Shown here piece by piece: positions 7,605 to 14,968 of a stretch of 27,680 bases of DNA. The notes under the pieces were generated by a model. It searched no databases, was not told the origin of the DNA, and was given only the letters and a program-made list of their open reading frames with translations. Source of the stretch: JAVBLW01 sp031553215 (GTDB taxonomy: Bacteria; Bacillota_I; Bacilli_A; Acholeplasmatales; Anaeroplasmataceae); the NCBI GenBank assembly GCA_031553215.1, contig JAVBLW010000002.1:1-27680 (forward strand), in the 5' to 3' direction. Position 1 is the stretch's first letter. Each line of letters opens with the position of its first letter. The position numbers were made by a program, and so were the translations under genes.

Positions 7605-8051
7605 GTGGAATTAGAACAAATAGAAAAAATATTAATGCCATATTTGGAAGAACAAAACTTATCATTATATGAAATTAAATGGGTCAGAGAGTACGGTTAC
7701 CAAATACTAAGAGTTAGTATCGAAAAAGCTGGTGGTATTGATTTAGATACTTTAGCAAAGGTAAACGAATATTTATCTGAAAAACTAGATGCATTTGAAA
7801 ATGAATTACCTGATTATATGCTTGAGGTATGTTCACCAGGCGCAGAAAAAGTACTTAGAAATAAACAAGAAATTACTGATAGCATTGGCAAATATGTCAA
7901 TGTGAAATTAAAGGATATGGTTTATGAAGGAACATTGGAATCTTTCGAAGGAGAAATATTGGTTTTAAAAATCAATGTTAAGGGAAGATTTAAAAATGTA
8001 GAAATAAATTATGAAGACATCAAAAAAATTAGACTTGCCGTTAAGTTATAG
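7605..8051 (+). CDS. rimP: Ribosome maturation factor RimP
   Basis: RimP assists 30S subunit maturation. The product of about 148 residues has the two usual parts: an alpha/beta N-domain with the strand YEIKWVREYGYQILRVSIE and the segment GGIDLDTLAKVNEYLSEKLD, followed by LEVCSPGAEKVL (the RimP 'VSSPG' region). A C-terminal Sm-like barrel follows (about residues 85-148). GTG at 7605 follows the SD GGAGGT and is preferred. The ATG at 7593 overlaps that SD and would be the alternative. It is the first gene of the operon, 12 bp ahead of nusA. Confidence 0.93.
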   Translation: MELEQIEKILMPYLEEQNLSLYEIKWVREYGYQILRVSIEKAGGIDLDTLAKVNEYLSEKLDAFENELPDYMLEVCSPGAEKVLRNKQEITDSIGKYVNVKLKDMVYEGTLESFEGEILVLKINVKGRFKNVEINYEDIKKIRLAVKL

Positions 8052-8063
8052 GAGGATTTTAAA

Positions 8064-9149
8064 ATGGTAAATAAAGAGTTCTTTAAGCAATTAGAGGAAA
8101 TTTCAAAGGAAAAAGGATTAGAATATGAAGACTTATTAGAAGTTTTTGGAAAAGCTTTAGCTACAAGTGCTAAAAAAGTATGTCCACCAAATACATCAAT
8201 AAGAGTAGCTATCAATAGTGATAAAAATGAGATTTTAATGTTCACACAACATATCGTTGTTGAACAATTAACTGAAGTTGTAGAAGGCGAAATGAGTCAA
8301 ATGACTTTAGAAGAAGCTAAAAAAGTAAAACCTTCTTATAAGGTTGGAGATATTGTTGAACAACCATTAAATACTAAAGATTTTGGTCGTCAAGCTGCAA
8401 GAAGTGCAAAAAGCACATTTGCTTCTGATTTAAAGGCTTTAGAAAGAAGAAAATCATATGAATTCTTTAAGAAGTTTGAAGATGAAATGATTACAGCTCA
8501 AGTTATTGAGAAAAATGATAAATTCATTACTTTAAATATTGGTCAACAAACTACTACATTATTGCCAAGTGCGGAATTATTACCGAATGATGATTTTAAT
8601 GTTGGTGATAAAATTAGAGTATATGTTAAGAAAGTTGAACAAACTACTAAAGACCCAAAAGTTTTCGTTTCTAGAATCGAAAGAAATCTAGTTACTAGAT
8701 TATTAGAAAGCTATATTCCAGAAATTAAAGATGGAACTATAGAAATCAAGGGTATTGCTAGAGATGCCGGAGATAGATGTAAAATTGCTATTTTCTCAAA
8801 TGATCCAAAAGTTGATGCATTAGGATCATGCGTTGGTGAAGGTGGAAATCGTATTCGTGAAGTTGTAAGTGCTTTAAATGGAGAAAAGATTGACCTTTAC
8901 AAATGGAGTGAAAATGTAGAAGAAATGATTGCTAATTCATTACAACCAGCACATGTTACAAAAGTTTTAAGTGTTGATCCAAAAACAAAGACTTCATTAG
9001 TTGTGGTTCCAGATGATCAATTAAGCTTAGCGATTGGTAAATCAGGGCAAAATGTTCGTTTAGCTGTTCAATCATGCGGATGGAAAATTGATATTAAACC
9101 AACTAGTCAAGCATATAGAGAAGGATTATTGGAAGGATTTTTATTCTAA
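8064..9149 (+). CDS. nusA: Transcription termination/antitermination factor NusA
   Basis: NusA binds RNA polymerase and modulates pausing, intrinsic termination and antitermination. The 361-residue product is the short Firmicutes form without the C-terminal acidic repeats. In order it has an N-terminal RNAP-binding domain (about 1-125), an S1 domain (about 130-200), and two KH domains. The KH domains carry VGEGGNRI and IGKSGQNVRLAV. The SD AGGAGG precedes ATG 8064. Its stop overlaps the rnpM start by one base, indicating translational coupling. The hairpin ahead of rimP is a candidate autoregulatory target. Confidence 0.97.
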   Translation: MVNKEFFKQLEEISKEKGLEYEDLLEVFGKALATSAKKVCPPNTSIRVAINSDKNEILMFTQHIVVEQLTEVVEGEMSQMTLEEAKKVKPSYKVGDIVEQPLNTKDFGRQAARSAKSTFASDLKALERRKSYEFFKKFEDEMITAQVIEKNDKFITLNIGQQTTTLLPSAELLPNDDFNVGDKIRVYVKKVEQTTKDPKVFVSRIERNLVTRLLESYIPEIKDGTIEIKGIARDAGDRCKIAIFSNDPKVDALGSCVGEGGNRIREVVSALNGEKIDLYKWSENVEEMIANSLQPAHVTKVLSVDPKTKTSLVVVPDDQLSLAIGKSGQNVRLAVQSCGWKIDIKPTSQAYREGLLEGFLF

Positions 9150-9412
9150 TGCAAGCAAAAAAACAAGTTTTGAGAACATGTGTAGTTAGTAAAGAAGTAT
9201 GTGAAAAGAAAATGCTTATTCGTGTTGTTAGAACACCTGAAGGTAATGTTATTATTGACCAAAAAGGTAAAGCTAATGGACGAGGAGCATATCTTAAAAA
9301 AGACAAAGAAGTAATTCTAAAGGCTCAAAAAACAAAGGCTTTAGATAAAAAACTAGAAGTAGAAGTTCCAGAAAATATTTATGAAGAATTATTAGGTATG
9401 TTAAATGAGTAA
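9149..9412 (+). CDS. rnpM: YlxR family RNA-binding protein (RnpM)
   Basis: This 87-residue basic protein carries the YlxR fold: RTCVVSKE near the N-terminus, a LIRVVRTPEG strand, and the signature NGRGAYLKKD. Work in B. subtilis describes YlxR as a modulator of RNase P (RnpM). The family sits between nusA and an L7Ae-like gene across Firmicutes, as here. The ATG overlaps the nusA stop by one base, and its 3' end overlaps ylxQ by eight bases, so the three are co-translated. Confidence 0.92.
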   Translation: MQAKKQVLRTCVVSKEVCEKKMLIRVVRTPEGNVIIDQKGKANGRGAYLKKDKEVILKAQKTKALDKKLEVEVPENIYEELLGMLNE

Positions 9413-9692
9413 TATTTTAAAAAATATTGGACTATGTTCTAGAGCTGGTGGGTTAATCACTGGTGAAGAATTTGTGCTTGAAGCAATTAAAAAACAAAGT
9501 GTATTATTAGTGTTTTTGGCAAATGATGCAAGTGATAATACTACAAAGCGCATAAAAGACAAGACAAATACCTATAATGTAGATATAAACATAGATTTTT
9601 CTACTGAAGAATTATCAAAAGCTATCGGAAAAGAAAATCGAAAGGTAATCGGGATAACTGATAAAGGATTTGCAAAATTATTGAAGAAATAA
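9405..9692 (+). CDS. ylxQ: L7Ae-like ribosomal/kink-turn RNA-binding protein (YlxQ)
   Basis: The 95-residue product is an L7Ae/L30e/S12e-fold protein. Its N-terminus (LGLCSRAGGLITGEEFVLEAI-like, residues 7-27) and the later LVFLANDASDNTTKRIKDK correspond to the kink-turn-binding face. YlxQ proteins bind kink-turn RNAs in vitro, but their cellular role is unclear. The ATG lies inside the 3' end of rnpM (8-nt overlap). infB follows after nine bases. Confidence 0.9.
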   Translation: MSNILKNIGLCSRAGGLITGEEFVLEAIKKQSVLLVFLANDASDNTTKRIKDKTNTYNVDINIDFSTEELSKAIGKENRKVIGITDKGFAKLLKK

Positions 9693-9701
9693 GGTGATAT
9701 T

Positions 9702-11525
9702 TTGGCAAAAAAACCAAATAATAAGACAGAAAAAAGAGTATCAAATATACCGGCCAAGAATGCCAATCAAGGTGGTAATGGGGTACTTATATACAAAGAA
9801 GGCATGACTGTTAGTGAAGTTGCAACTGGGTTAAACAAACCATTAGCTCAAGTTGTTATGAAACTTATGCAAGCAGGAATCATGGCTAATCAAAACCAAA
9901 CTATCGATAGAGAAACTATCGAGCTTATAGCTATGGATTTTGGATATGAATTAAAAGATGAAGTTGTAACAGATGCAACTAGATTTGACGAATTTACTGT
10001 TGAGGATGATGAAACATCTTTAGTAACTCGTCCAGCTGTAGTAACTATCATGGGACACGTTGACCATGGTAAAACTACATTATTAGATGTTATTAGAAAT
10101 ACTCGTGTAGTTGCCGGAGAGTTTGGTGGAATCACTCAACATATCGGGGCATACCAAGTTGAGAAGAAAGGTAAAAAAATTACTTTCATTGATACTCCAG
10201 GACATGCTGCATTTACTGAAATGCGTGCACGTGGAGCACAAGTTACTGATATAGTAATATTAGTTGTTGCCGCTGATGATGGTGTAATGCCTCAAACTAA
10301 GGAAGCGATTGAACATGCAAAAGCTGCAAAATGCCCTATTATTGTAGCGGTTAATAAAATAGATAAGCCATCTGCTAATAAAGATAGAGTAATGGAAGAA
10401 TTATCTCACTATGGTTTAATATCTGAAGCATGGGGGGGAGATACTACATTCGTAGAAATCAGTGCCCTAAAAAATATTGGTATCAATGACTTATTAGAAA
10501 TGATTCAATTAACTGCAGAGATTCAAGACTTAAAAGCGAATCCTTCTCGTTTAGCTATTGGTACGGTTATCGAAGCTCAACTTGATAGAGGTAAAGGACC
10601 AGTTGCGACATTCCTTGTTCAAAATGGTACATTAAAAGTTGGAGATTATATTGTATGTGGTGATACATATGGACGTGTAAGAACTATGGAAGATGATAGA
10701 CACGTAAAATATGATTCAGCTACACCAAGTCAAGCTGTTCAAGTAACAGGATTATCTGATGTTCCTTTTTCTGGTGATAAATTCATGGCATTAGAAAATG
10801 AAAGAGTTGCTAGACAAATTGCTGAGGAACGTCAAGATAGAACTAAGAATAAAGATGCCCAAGCTGCTCGTGCTGTATCTTTAGATGCTCTATTCGCAAG
10901 AGAAGATGCAAATAAAGATAAAGAATTGAATTTAATTGTTAAAGGTGACGTTCAAGGTACAGTAGAAGCTTTAAGAAGTTCTATTGAAAAGATTTCGGTT
11001 GGAGATGTAAAAATTAATATTTTACGTTGTTCAGTTGGAGCTATTACGGATACAGATATTATTTTTGCTCAAGCAAGTAACGCAATCGTTATTGGATTTA
11101 ATGTTAGACCTTCAACACAAGTTAGAAATACAGCGGTTGAAAAAGGTGTTGAAATAAGAACTTATAATATTATCTATAAAATATTAGAAGATCTTGAAGC
11201 TGCCTTAACAGGTATGTTAGATCCTGAATTTGAAGAAGTTGTTACTGGTTCAGCTGAAGTTAGAAATATTTTCAAACTTTCTAAGGTTGGAACAATTGCT
11301 GGATGTTATGTAACTGATGGTTATATCGAAAGAAATTCATTAGTTAGAATTATGCGTGAAGGTATTGTTATATTTGAAGGAAAGATGGCATCATTAAAGA
11401 GATTTAAAGATGACGTGAAAGAAGTTAAATACGGTTACGAATGTGGAATAACTATAGATAACTTTAATGACATTAAAGAAGGCGATGTTTTTGAAGCATC
11501 GGTAATGAAGGAAGTAAAAAGATAA
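9702..11525 (+). CDS. infB: Translation initiation factor IF-2
   Basis: IF-2 is the GTPase that brings initiator fMet-tRNA to the 30S subunit and promotes subunit joining. The 607-residue product has a short N-terminal region, then an IF2_N-like helix segment (about 34-85) and a G domain. G1 is GHVDHGKT (118-125), with TPGHAAFTEMRARGA, NKID and the SALK box also visible. Domains II-IV follow. It is shorter than the B. subtilis protein because the disordered N-terminal part is reduced. TTG at 9702 after AAGGTGAT is the likely start. Its stop overlaps the rbfA ATG by one base. Confidence 0.97.
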   Translation: MAKKPNNKTEKRVSNIPAKNANQGGNGVLIYKEGMTVSEVATGLNKPLAQVVMKLMQAGIMANQNQTIDRETIELIAMDFGYELKDEVVTDATRFDEFTVEDDETSLVTRPAVVTIMGHVDHGKTTLLDVIRNTRVVAGEFGGITQHIGAYQVEKKGKKITFIDTPGHAAFTEMRARGAQVTDIVILVVAADDGVMPQTKEAIEHAKAAKCPIIVAVNKIDKPSANKDRVMEELSHYGLISEAWGGDTTFVEISALKNIGINDLLEMIQLTAEIQDLKANPSRLAIGTVIEAQLDRGKGPVATFLVQNGTLKVGDYIVCGDTYGRVRTMEDDRHVKYDSATPSQAVQVTGLSDVPFSGDKFMALENERVARQIAEERQDRTKNKDAQAARAVSLDALFAREDANKDKELNLIVKGDVQGTVEALRSSIEKISVGDVKINILRCSVGAITDTDIIFAQASNAIVIGFNVRPSTQVRNTAVEKGVEIRTYNIIYKILEDLEAALTGMLDPEFEEVVTGSAEVRNIFKLSKVGTIAGCYVTDGYIERNSLVRIMREGIVIFEGKMASLKRFKDDVKEVKYGYECGITIDNFNDIKEGDVFEASVMKEVKR

Positions 11526-11881
11526 TGGGAATACCTTTAAAGAGATTAGAATCACTTGCCTTTAGAGAACTAGCACTGATTTTAGGTAGTGATACAAAAA
11601 ATAAAAAATTATCTAATGTTACAGTTACTGAAGTAAGAATTACTAATGATTTATCGTTTATGACAATTTATTATACGTGTCTAATTGATAATAAAAGAAA
11701 AGAAGCTGAAGAAGCTCTTGAAGAAAGTAAAGGATACTTAAGATCTGAATTAGCTAAAAAAATAAAAGCTAGAAAAATGCCAAGTTTGGTTTTTAAATAT
11801 GATGATGCTTTAGCCTATGGAAATAAGATTAATAGCATTTTATCAGAATTAAATATTAAAAAAGATGATGAAGGAAAGTAA
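11525..11881 (+). CDS. rbfA: 30S ribosome-binding factor RbfA
   Basis: RbfA assists late 30S assembly and 16S 5'-end maturation. The 118-residue length is typical. The KH-like fold is visible in KRLESLAFRELALIL at the N-terminus, the strand VTEVRITNDLSFMTIYY, and the C-terminal LVFKYDDALAYGNKINSIL. It is translationally coupled to infB (ATG overlaps TAA by one base). Its stop codon sits in the stem of the operon terminator. In B. subtilis ylxP lies between infB and rbfA and truB follows; both are absent here. Confidence 0.95.
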   Translation: MGIPLKRLESLAFRELALILGSDTKNKKLSNVTVTEVRITNDLSFMTIYYTCLIDNKRKEAEEALEESKGYLRSELAKKIKARKMPSLVFKYDDALAYGNKINSILSELNIKKDDEGK

Positions 11882-11897
11882 AAATACTTTCCTTTTT
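11871..11897 (+). terminator. Intrinsic terminator of the rimP-rbfA operon
   Basis: AAGGAAAGTA and TACTTTCCTT form a perfect 10-bp stem with loop AAAA and a T-tract (11893-11897). The rbfA stop codon is inside the hairpin. Confidence 0.95.
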
Positions 11898-11920
11898 CTA
11901 TATATAAATTGGTGATTATT

Positions 11921-12286
11921 TTGAAATGTTATAATTGTAATAAGGAGTTTTATATTAAAAGAAAATTATCAAATATTTTGTTAAATAAAAAACAATTAAT
12001 TTGTGATAAGTGTTATAGTGAAAATGAGATGGATTTAAATTTAAGTATTATCCCATTAGATGAAAGATATAATTTACATTTATATACCTTTTTTGTTGAA
12101 GATGTTAGAATAAATTACAATGCTTTCAATATGGAATATTCTTGGTTAGTAAATAAATTATTGAATAAGGAACCAATATTATATGACCAAATAGTGATAG
12201 ATACAACCACTTTGCTAAAACTTTCTAAAATTAGTCAAATCTTAGAAGAAGATGTATATGTTATAGCTTTTTCAAGTCGAAGTTAG
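11921..12286 (+). CDS. Small protein with a ComF-type double CxxC zinc domain
   Basis: The 121-residue product starts with C3-x2-C6 and C28-x2-C31, spaced like the N-terminal zinc domain of ComFC/GntX competence-associated proteins. The phosphoribosyltransferase domain that normally follows is absent. The rest (about 35-121) is a Leu/Tyr/Asn-rich segment with no motif I recognise. TTG 11921 after GGTGAT fits the SD-TTG arrangement also seen at infB and the ATP-grasp gene. An in-frame TTG at 11909 lies upstream of that SD and is less likely. No clear promoter is visible, and readthrough from rbfA is possible. It may be a ComF-derived remnant or an independent regulator; its function is unknown. 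Confidence 0.7.
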   Translation: MKCYNCNKEFYIKRKLSNILLNKKQLICDKCYSENEMDLNLSIIPLDERYNLHLYTFFVEDVRINYNAFNMEYSWLVNKLLNKEPILYDQIVIDTTTLLKLSKISQILEEDVYVIAFSSRS

Positions 12287-12320
12287 TCGGTTTTTTTATT
12301 ACGATAATGTTTGAAAAACC

Positions 12321-12350
12321 TTGCTTATCTTGATAAAATTAAAGTATAAA
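12321..12350 (+). promoter_or_regulatory. Probable promoter of the cold-shock gene
   Basis: TTGCTT (12321-12326), an 18-bp spacer and TATAAA (12345-12350), just upstream of the SD AGGGGG. The leader would be very short, unlike the long cold-shock-regulated leaders of enteric cspA genes. Confidence 0.55.
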
Positions 12351-12368
12351 ATTTAGGGGGTAAAGAAA

Positions 12369-12572
12369 ATGATTACAGGAAAAGTAAAATGGTTTAATAA
12401 TGAGAAAGGTTATGGTTTCATTGTTAAAGAAAACTATGATGATATTTTTGTTCATTATAGTTCAATCCAAGATGAAGGTTTTAAGACACTTCAAGAGGGG
12501 CAATTTGTTGAGTTTGAACTTATATTTGGCGACAAAGGATTGCAAGCTCAAAATGTATTTAAAGTAAATTAA
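12369..12572 (+). CDS. csp: Cold-shock domain protein
   Basis: The 67-residue product is a single cold-shock domain (OB fold) that binds single-stranded RNA/DNA. Both RNP motifs are present: KWFNNEKGYGFI (RNP1, about residues 7-18) and DDIFVHYSSI (RNP2, about 24-33). Length and sequence match CspA/CspB proteins. It begins with ATG after TTAGGGGG. A terminator follows, so the gene is probably monocistronic. Confidence 0.95.
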   Translation: MITGKVKWFNNEKGYGFIVKENYDDIFVHYSSIQDEGFKTLQEGQFVEFELIFGDKGLQAQNVFKVN

Positions 12573-12582
12573 ATAAATGTCT

Positions 12583-12610
12583 AAAAAAGTAGAATTTTCT
12601 ACTTTTTTTT
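12583..12610 (+). terminator. Intrinsic terminator of the cold-shock gene
   Basis: AAAAAAGTAGA and TCTACTTTTTT pair perfectly around the loop ATTT, with additional T residues. Confidence 0.9.
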
Positions 12611-12630
12611 ATTTTGATTTTCAAAAGATA

Positions 12631-12639
12631 TGATATAAT
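12631..12639 (+). promoter_or_regulatory. Extended -10 promoter of the zinc-ribbon cluster
   Basis: TGATATAAT (TG-n-TATAAT) lies 26 bp ahead of the ATG at 12666. The -35 is weak. The inferred transcription start is downstream of the TTG at 12642, so that codon cannot be the start. Confidence 0.7.
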
Positions 12640-12665
12640 ATTTGCAAAGAGAGAGGAAGATAATT

Positions 12666-13043
12666 ATGAGAACAACAACAAAAATTCAAGTTAAATATGC
12701 AATGGGAGATGTTTTAAATAGTTTAGAACAATCTTTTAAAGAACAAGGTTTTAGATTTAAAACAAAGAAAAATGGTATGTGGCAAAAAGGTGCTGGATTT
12801 TTAACAGCTCCACAAATTTTTAGATTCTATCAAGATGGGGATAAATTATGTGTAGAATCATGGTTGCCATTTGCACTACTTCCAGGTGTATATATTGGGG
12901 AATCTGGATTAGATGCAACAATGGGGTTTGCAGTAAAGGCTTCTATGAAAAAGGTATTACAAAGAATTATAGATACATTTATGTTAGAAGGTACTGAAGT
13001 CGAAGGATATAATCCAGCGAACAAATCAAAAGGCAAAAAATAA
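12666..13043 (+). CDS. Conserved hypothetical cytosolic protein preceding the zinc-ribbon genes
   Basis: The 125-residue protein has no signal peptide and no obvious membrane segment. It has an N-terminal RTTTKIQVKYAMGDVL stretch, an aromatic-rich centre (GMWQKGAGFLTAPQIFRFY, about residues 35-53) and a hydrophobic ALLPGVYIGESG stretch. The tail ends in lysines. I do not recognise the family. ATG 12666 follows GAGAGGAAGA and is the only start compatible with the promoter. The next gene begins three bases after its stop, so the two are very likely co-translated and may work with the zinc-ribbon membrane proteins. Confidence 0.78.
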   Translation: MRTTTKIQVKYAMGDVLNSLEQSFKEQGFRFKTKKNGMWQKGAGFLTAPQIFRFYQDGDKLCVESWLPFALLPGVYIGESGLDATMGFAVKASMKKVLQRIIDTFMLEGTEVEGYNPANKSKGKK

Positions 13044-13046
13044 TCT

Positions 13047-13697
13047 ATGAAAAAATGTATTCATTGTGGAATTGAAATAAATGAAAATGCAAAATTTTGT
13101 TCTGAGTGTGGTACAAAAAATGAATTTGAACCATTAAATGAGAATATATTGAAAAAAGAAATAAAAAGATGTTCACATTGTGGTTCAGAGGTAGGGACGA
13201 AAGTTAATTTTTGTACTGTTTGCGGGATTAGTACGCATGATGCTACTGTAGAATATGTACCTATTAGTGAAAAAGTGGATCACCAAGAGCAAGTATTATC
13301 GAGAAAATGTATGACCTGTGGGGATACTATGGATGTAAATGTGAGGTTTTGCCAAAGATGTGGAACTAATATGGATGGTGGTAAAACAGCATATGTTAGA
13401 ACAAATTATGTAAATAATAATATTGTAAAATCATTAACTGGTGAAGTAAATGAAGAAGCGGTTGGAGGCGCCGGATTTCTTGGCGTTCTTGGACTTGTTT
13501 GTATTATATTAAATATCTTTATACCTTATATTCAATTAGCTGGACTATTTTTGGGTATCATTTCCTATGTAATTGTTGATAGAGTAAAGAAAATGTCAGA
13601 TACCGCTAGAGCAATTGCTACCTTAGCGGTTGTAGTAATAAGTTTAGCTATATATGCAACATGTTTGGGTGCATATGTTTATTTGAAGACACGTTAA
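13047..13697 (+). CDS. Membrane protein with three N-terminal zinc ribbons
   Basis: The 216-residue product has three double-CxxC zinc ribbons: C4/C7/C18/C21, C42/C45/C56/C59 and C88/C91/C102/C105. A linker follows, then two hydrophobic segments (about 142-178, long enough for one or two passes, and 188-212). The third ribbon ends with TNMDGGKT, shared with the next gene. Zinc-ribbon (DUF4190-like) membrane proteins are common in Firmicutes but mostly uncharacterised; the ribbons should face the cytoplasm. There is no strong SD three bases after the previous stop, so coupling is likely. Confidence 0.82.
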   Translation: MKKCIHCGIEINENAKFCSECGTKNEFEPLNENILKKEIKRCSHCGSEVGTKVNFCTVCGISTHDATVEYVPISEKVDHQEQVLSRKCMTCGDTMDVNVRFCQRCGTNMDGGKTAYVRTNYVNNNIVKSLTGEVNEEAVGGAGFLGVLGLVCIILNIFIPYIQLAGLFLGIISYVIVDRVKKMSDTARAIATLAVVVISLAIYATCLGAYVYLKTR

Positions 13698-13713
13698 TGG
13701 AGAAATAGAGTAA

Positions 13714-14235
13714 ATGAAAATAAATCAAAGTATGATAAGGGTTTGTGAACGTTGTGGGGCAGAAGAGTTTGGCAATGCTAATTTTTGTAGTACATGTGGA
13801 CATGTTAGACGTGATGAAAAAAAGAAAAACACACAAAACAATGAACCTATTCCAGTTAGAGCACCAAACACAAGAAAATGCATGACTTGCGGTAATTATG
13901 TAGACGTGACGCTATCATCATGTCCTAAATGTAAAACCAATATGGATGGCGGTAAGACGAAAAGGGTTCTAGCAAAATCAGAATCAAAACATTTAGGTAA
14001 AATAAAACATGCTCGTAATTTTGCTATCCTTGGACTAGTTCTTGATATATTCACATATACAGTTATATTTGGTATATTTTGTGGGATGATAGCACGTTTA
14101 ATTCTAGAAGAGGAAGATAAATCTGTAGAAAAGAAGAAGGCACATGATTTAGCGATAACGGCTATAACGATAGGTATTATAGAGGTTGTATTACTTTTTT
14201 TATTAATAGTCTTTTTTGATGTAGATATATTCTAA
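13714..14235 (+). CDS. Paralogous zinc-ribbon membrane protein
   Basis: The 173-residue protein has two zinc ribbons (C11/C14/C25/C28 and C56/C59/C70/C73), a basic linker and two hydrophobic regions (about 103-130 and 146-170) joined by a charged loop. The second ribbon begins RKCMTCG and ends TNMDGGKT, the same blocks as the third ribbon of the preceding gene. The pair therefore probably arose by tandem duplication with loss of one ribbon. ATG 13714 lies 16 bp after the previous stop. No clear terminator follows. The function is unknown. Confidence 0.8.
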   Translation: MKINQSMIRVCERCGAEEFGNANFCSTCGHVRRDEKKKNTQNNEPIPVRAPNTRKCMTCGNYVDVTLSSCPKCKTNMDGGKTKRVLAKSESKHLGKIKHARNFAILGLVLDIFTYTVIFGIFCGMIARLILEEEDKSVEKKKAHDLAITAITIGIIEVVLLFLLIVFFDVDIF

Positions 14236-14311
14236 TTTGTTTATAATAGAAAGACATAAAAAAACAAGTGTTTCTTCAAGTATGACAAAAATAAATGTAT
14301 CACTATAATTG

Positions 14312-14340
14312 TTGAATATCACAAGTATAAATGGTATAAT
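14312..14340 (+). promoter_or_regulatory. Promoter of hpf
   Basis: TTGAAT (14312-14317), a 17-bp spacer and TATAAT (14335-14340), with TG in the extended position (TGGTATAAT). This is one of the stronger sigma-A-type promoters here. No general-stress promoter is seen. Confidence 0.88.
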
Positions 14341-14371
14341 AAGATTGTAAAAATGAATAGGAGTGATTAAG

Positions 14372-14917
14372 ATGAAAGTCGAAGTAGTAGGGAAAAATGG
14401 ATTTACACCATCAGAAGCAAATAGAGAGTATGCGGCTAAGAAACTTGCTAAATTAGAGAATTATTTTGATGAATCAGTTGAATTAGAAGCTAGAGTGGTT
14501 TGTAAGGTTTATCCTAAGTTCCATAAGGTTGAAGTAACTATTCCAACAAAAAATGCTGTTTTACGTGCGGAAGTTGCTGAACAAGATTTATATGGGGCTA
14601 TTGATAAAACAATCGAAAAGTTAATATCACAAATTAGAAAATATAAAACAAGAGTAAAAACTAAATCTGATAAAGAAGGAATTAAAGAAATATTCAGTGG
14701 AAATTTTGATGCTGAATCATTAGAAAAAGAAATAATTGCTTCTCAATTAGTAAGAAATAAACAAATTGAATTAACTCCAATGGATTTAGATGAAGCTCTA
14801 AAACAAATGGAATTATTAGGTCATAGTTTCTTTATATATTTAGATAAACAAACTAATAAAACAAATGTTTTATATATTAGACAAGATGGGGATTACGCTG
14901 TAATCGAAACTCGTTAA
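14372..14917 (+). CDS. hpf: Ribosome hibernation promoting factor, long form
   Basis: Long HPF dimerises 70S ribosomes into inactive 100S particles during stress or stationary phase. The 181-residue length is that of the long form. It has an S30AE-type N-domain (about 1-100, with AEVAEQDLYGAIDKTIEKL) and a C-terminal dimerisation domain (about 125-181, with ELTPMDLDEALKQMELLGHSFFIY). ATG 14372 follows AATAGGAGTGATTAAG. A GTG nine bases upstream overlaps the SD and is rejected. It has its own promoter and is followed by a terminator. Confidence 0.96.
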   Translation: MKVEVVGKNGFTPSEANREYAAKKLAKLENYFDESVELEARVVCKVYPKFHKVEVTIPTKNAVLRAEVAEQDLYGAIDKTIEKLISQIRKYKTRVKTKSDKEGIKEIFSGNFDAESLEKEIIASQLVRNKQIELTPMDLDEALKQMELLGHSFFIYLDKQTNKTNVLYIRQDGDYAVIETR

Positions 14918-14927
14918 TTTACAATAG

Positions 14928-14955
14928 AGAGCCATAGAAATATGGTTCTTTTTTT
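14928..14955 (+). terminator. Intrinsic terminator of hpf
   Basis: AGAGCCATA pairs with TATGGTTCT (one G-U) around a GAAA loop, followed by seven T. It lies immediately upstream of the ung SD, so ung may rely on readthrough. Confidence 0.92.
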
Positions 14956-14968
14956 AGGAGGTTTTACT

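Noticed and set aside
12255..12297. T-run after the ComF-type gene as an intrinsic terminator
   Set aside because: A run of seven T follows GTCGG, but I could not find a complementary upstream arm of useful length.
14255..14285. Possible hairpin after the second zinc-ribbon gene (AAGACA with TGTTTCTT)
   Set aside because: Pairing is short and imperfect and no T-tract follows.
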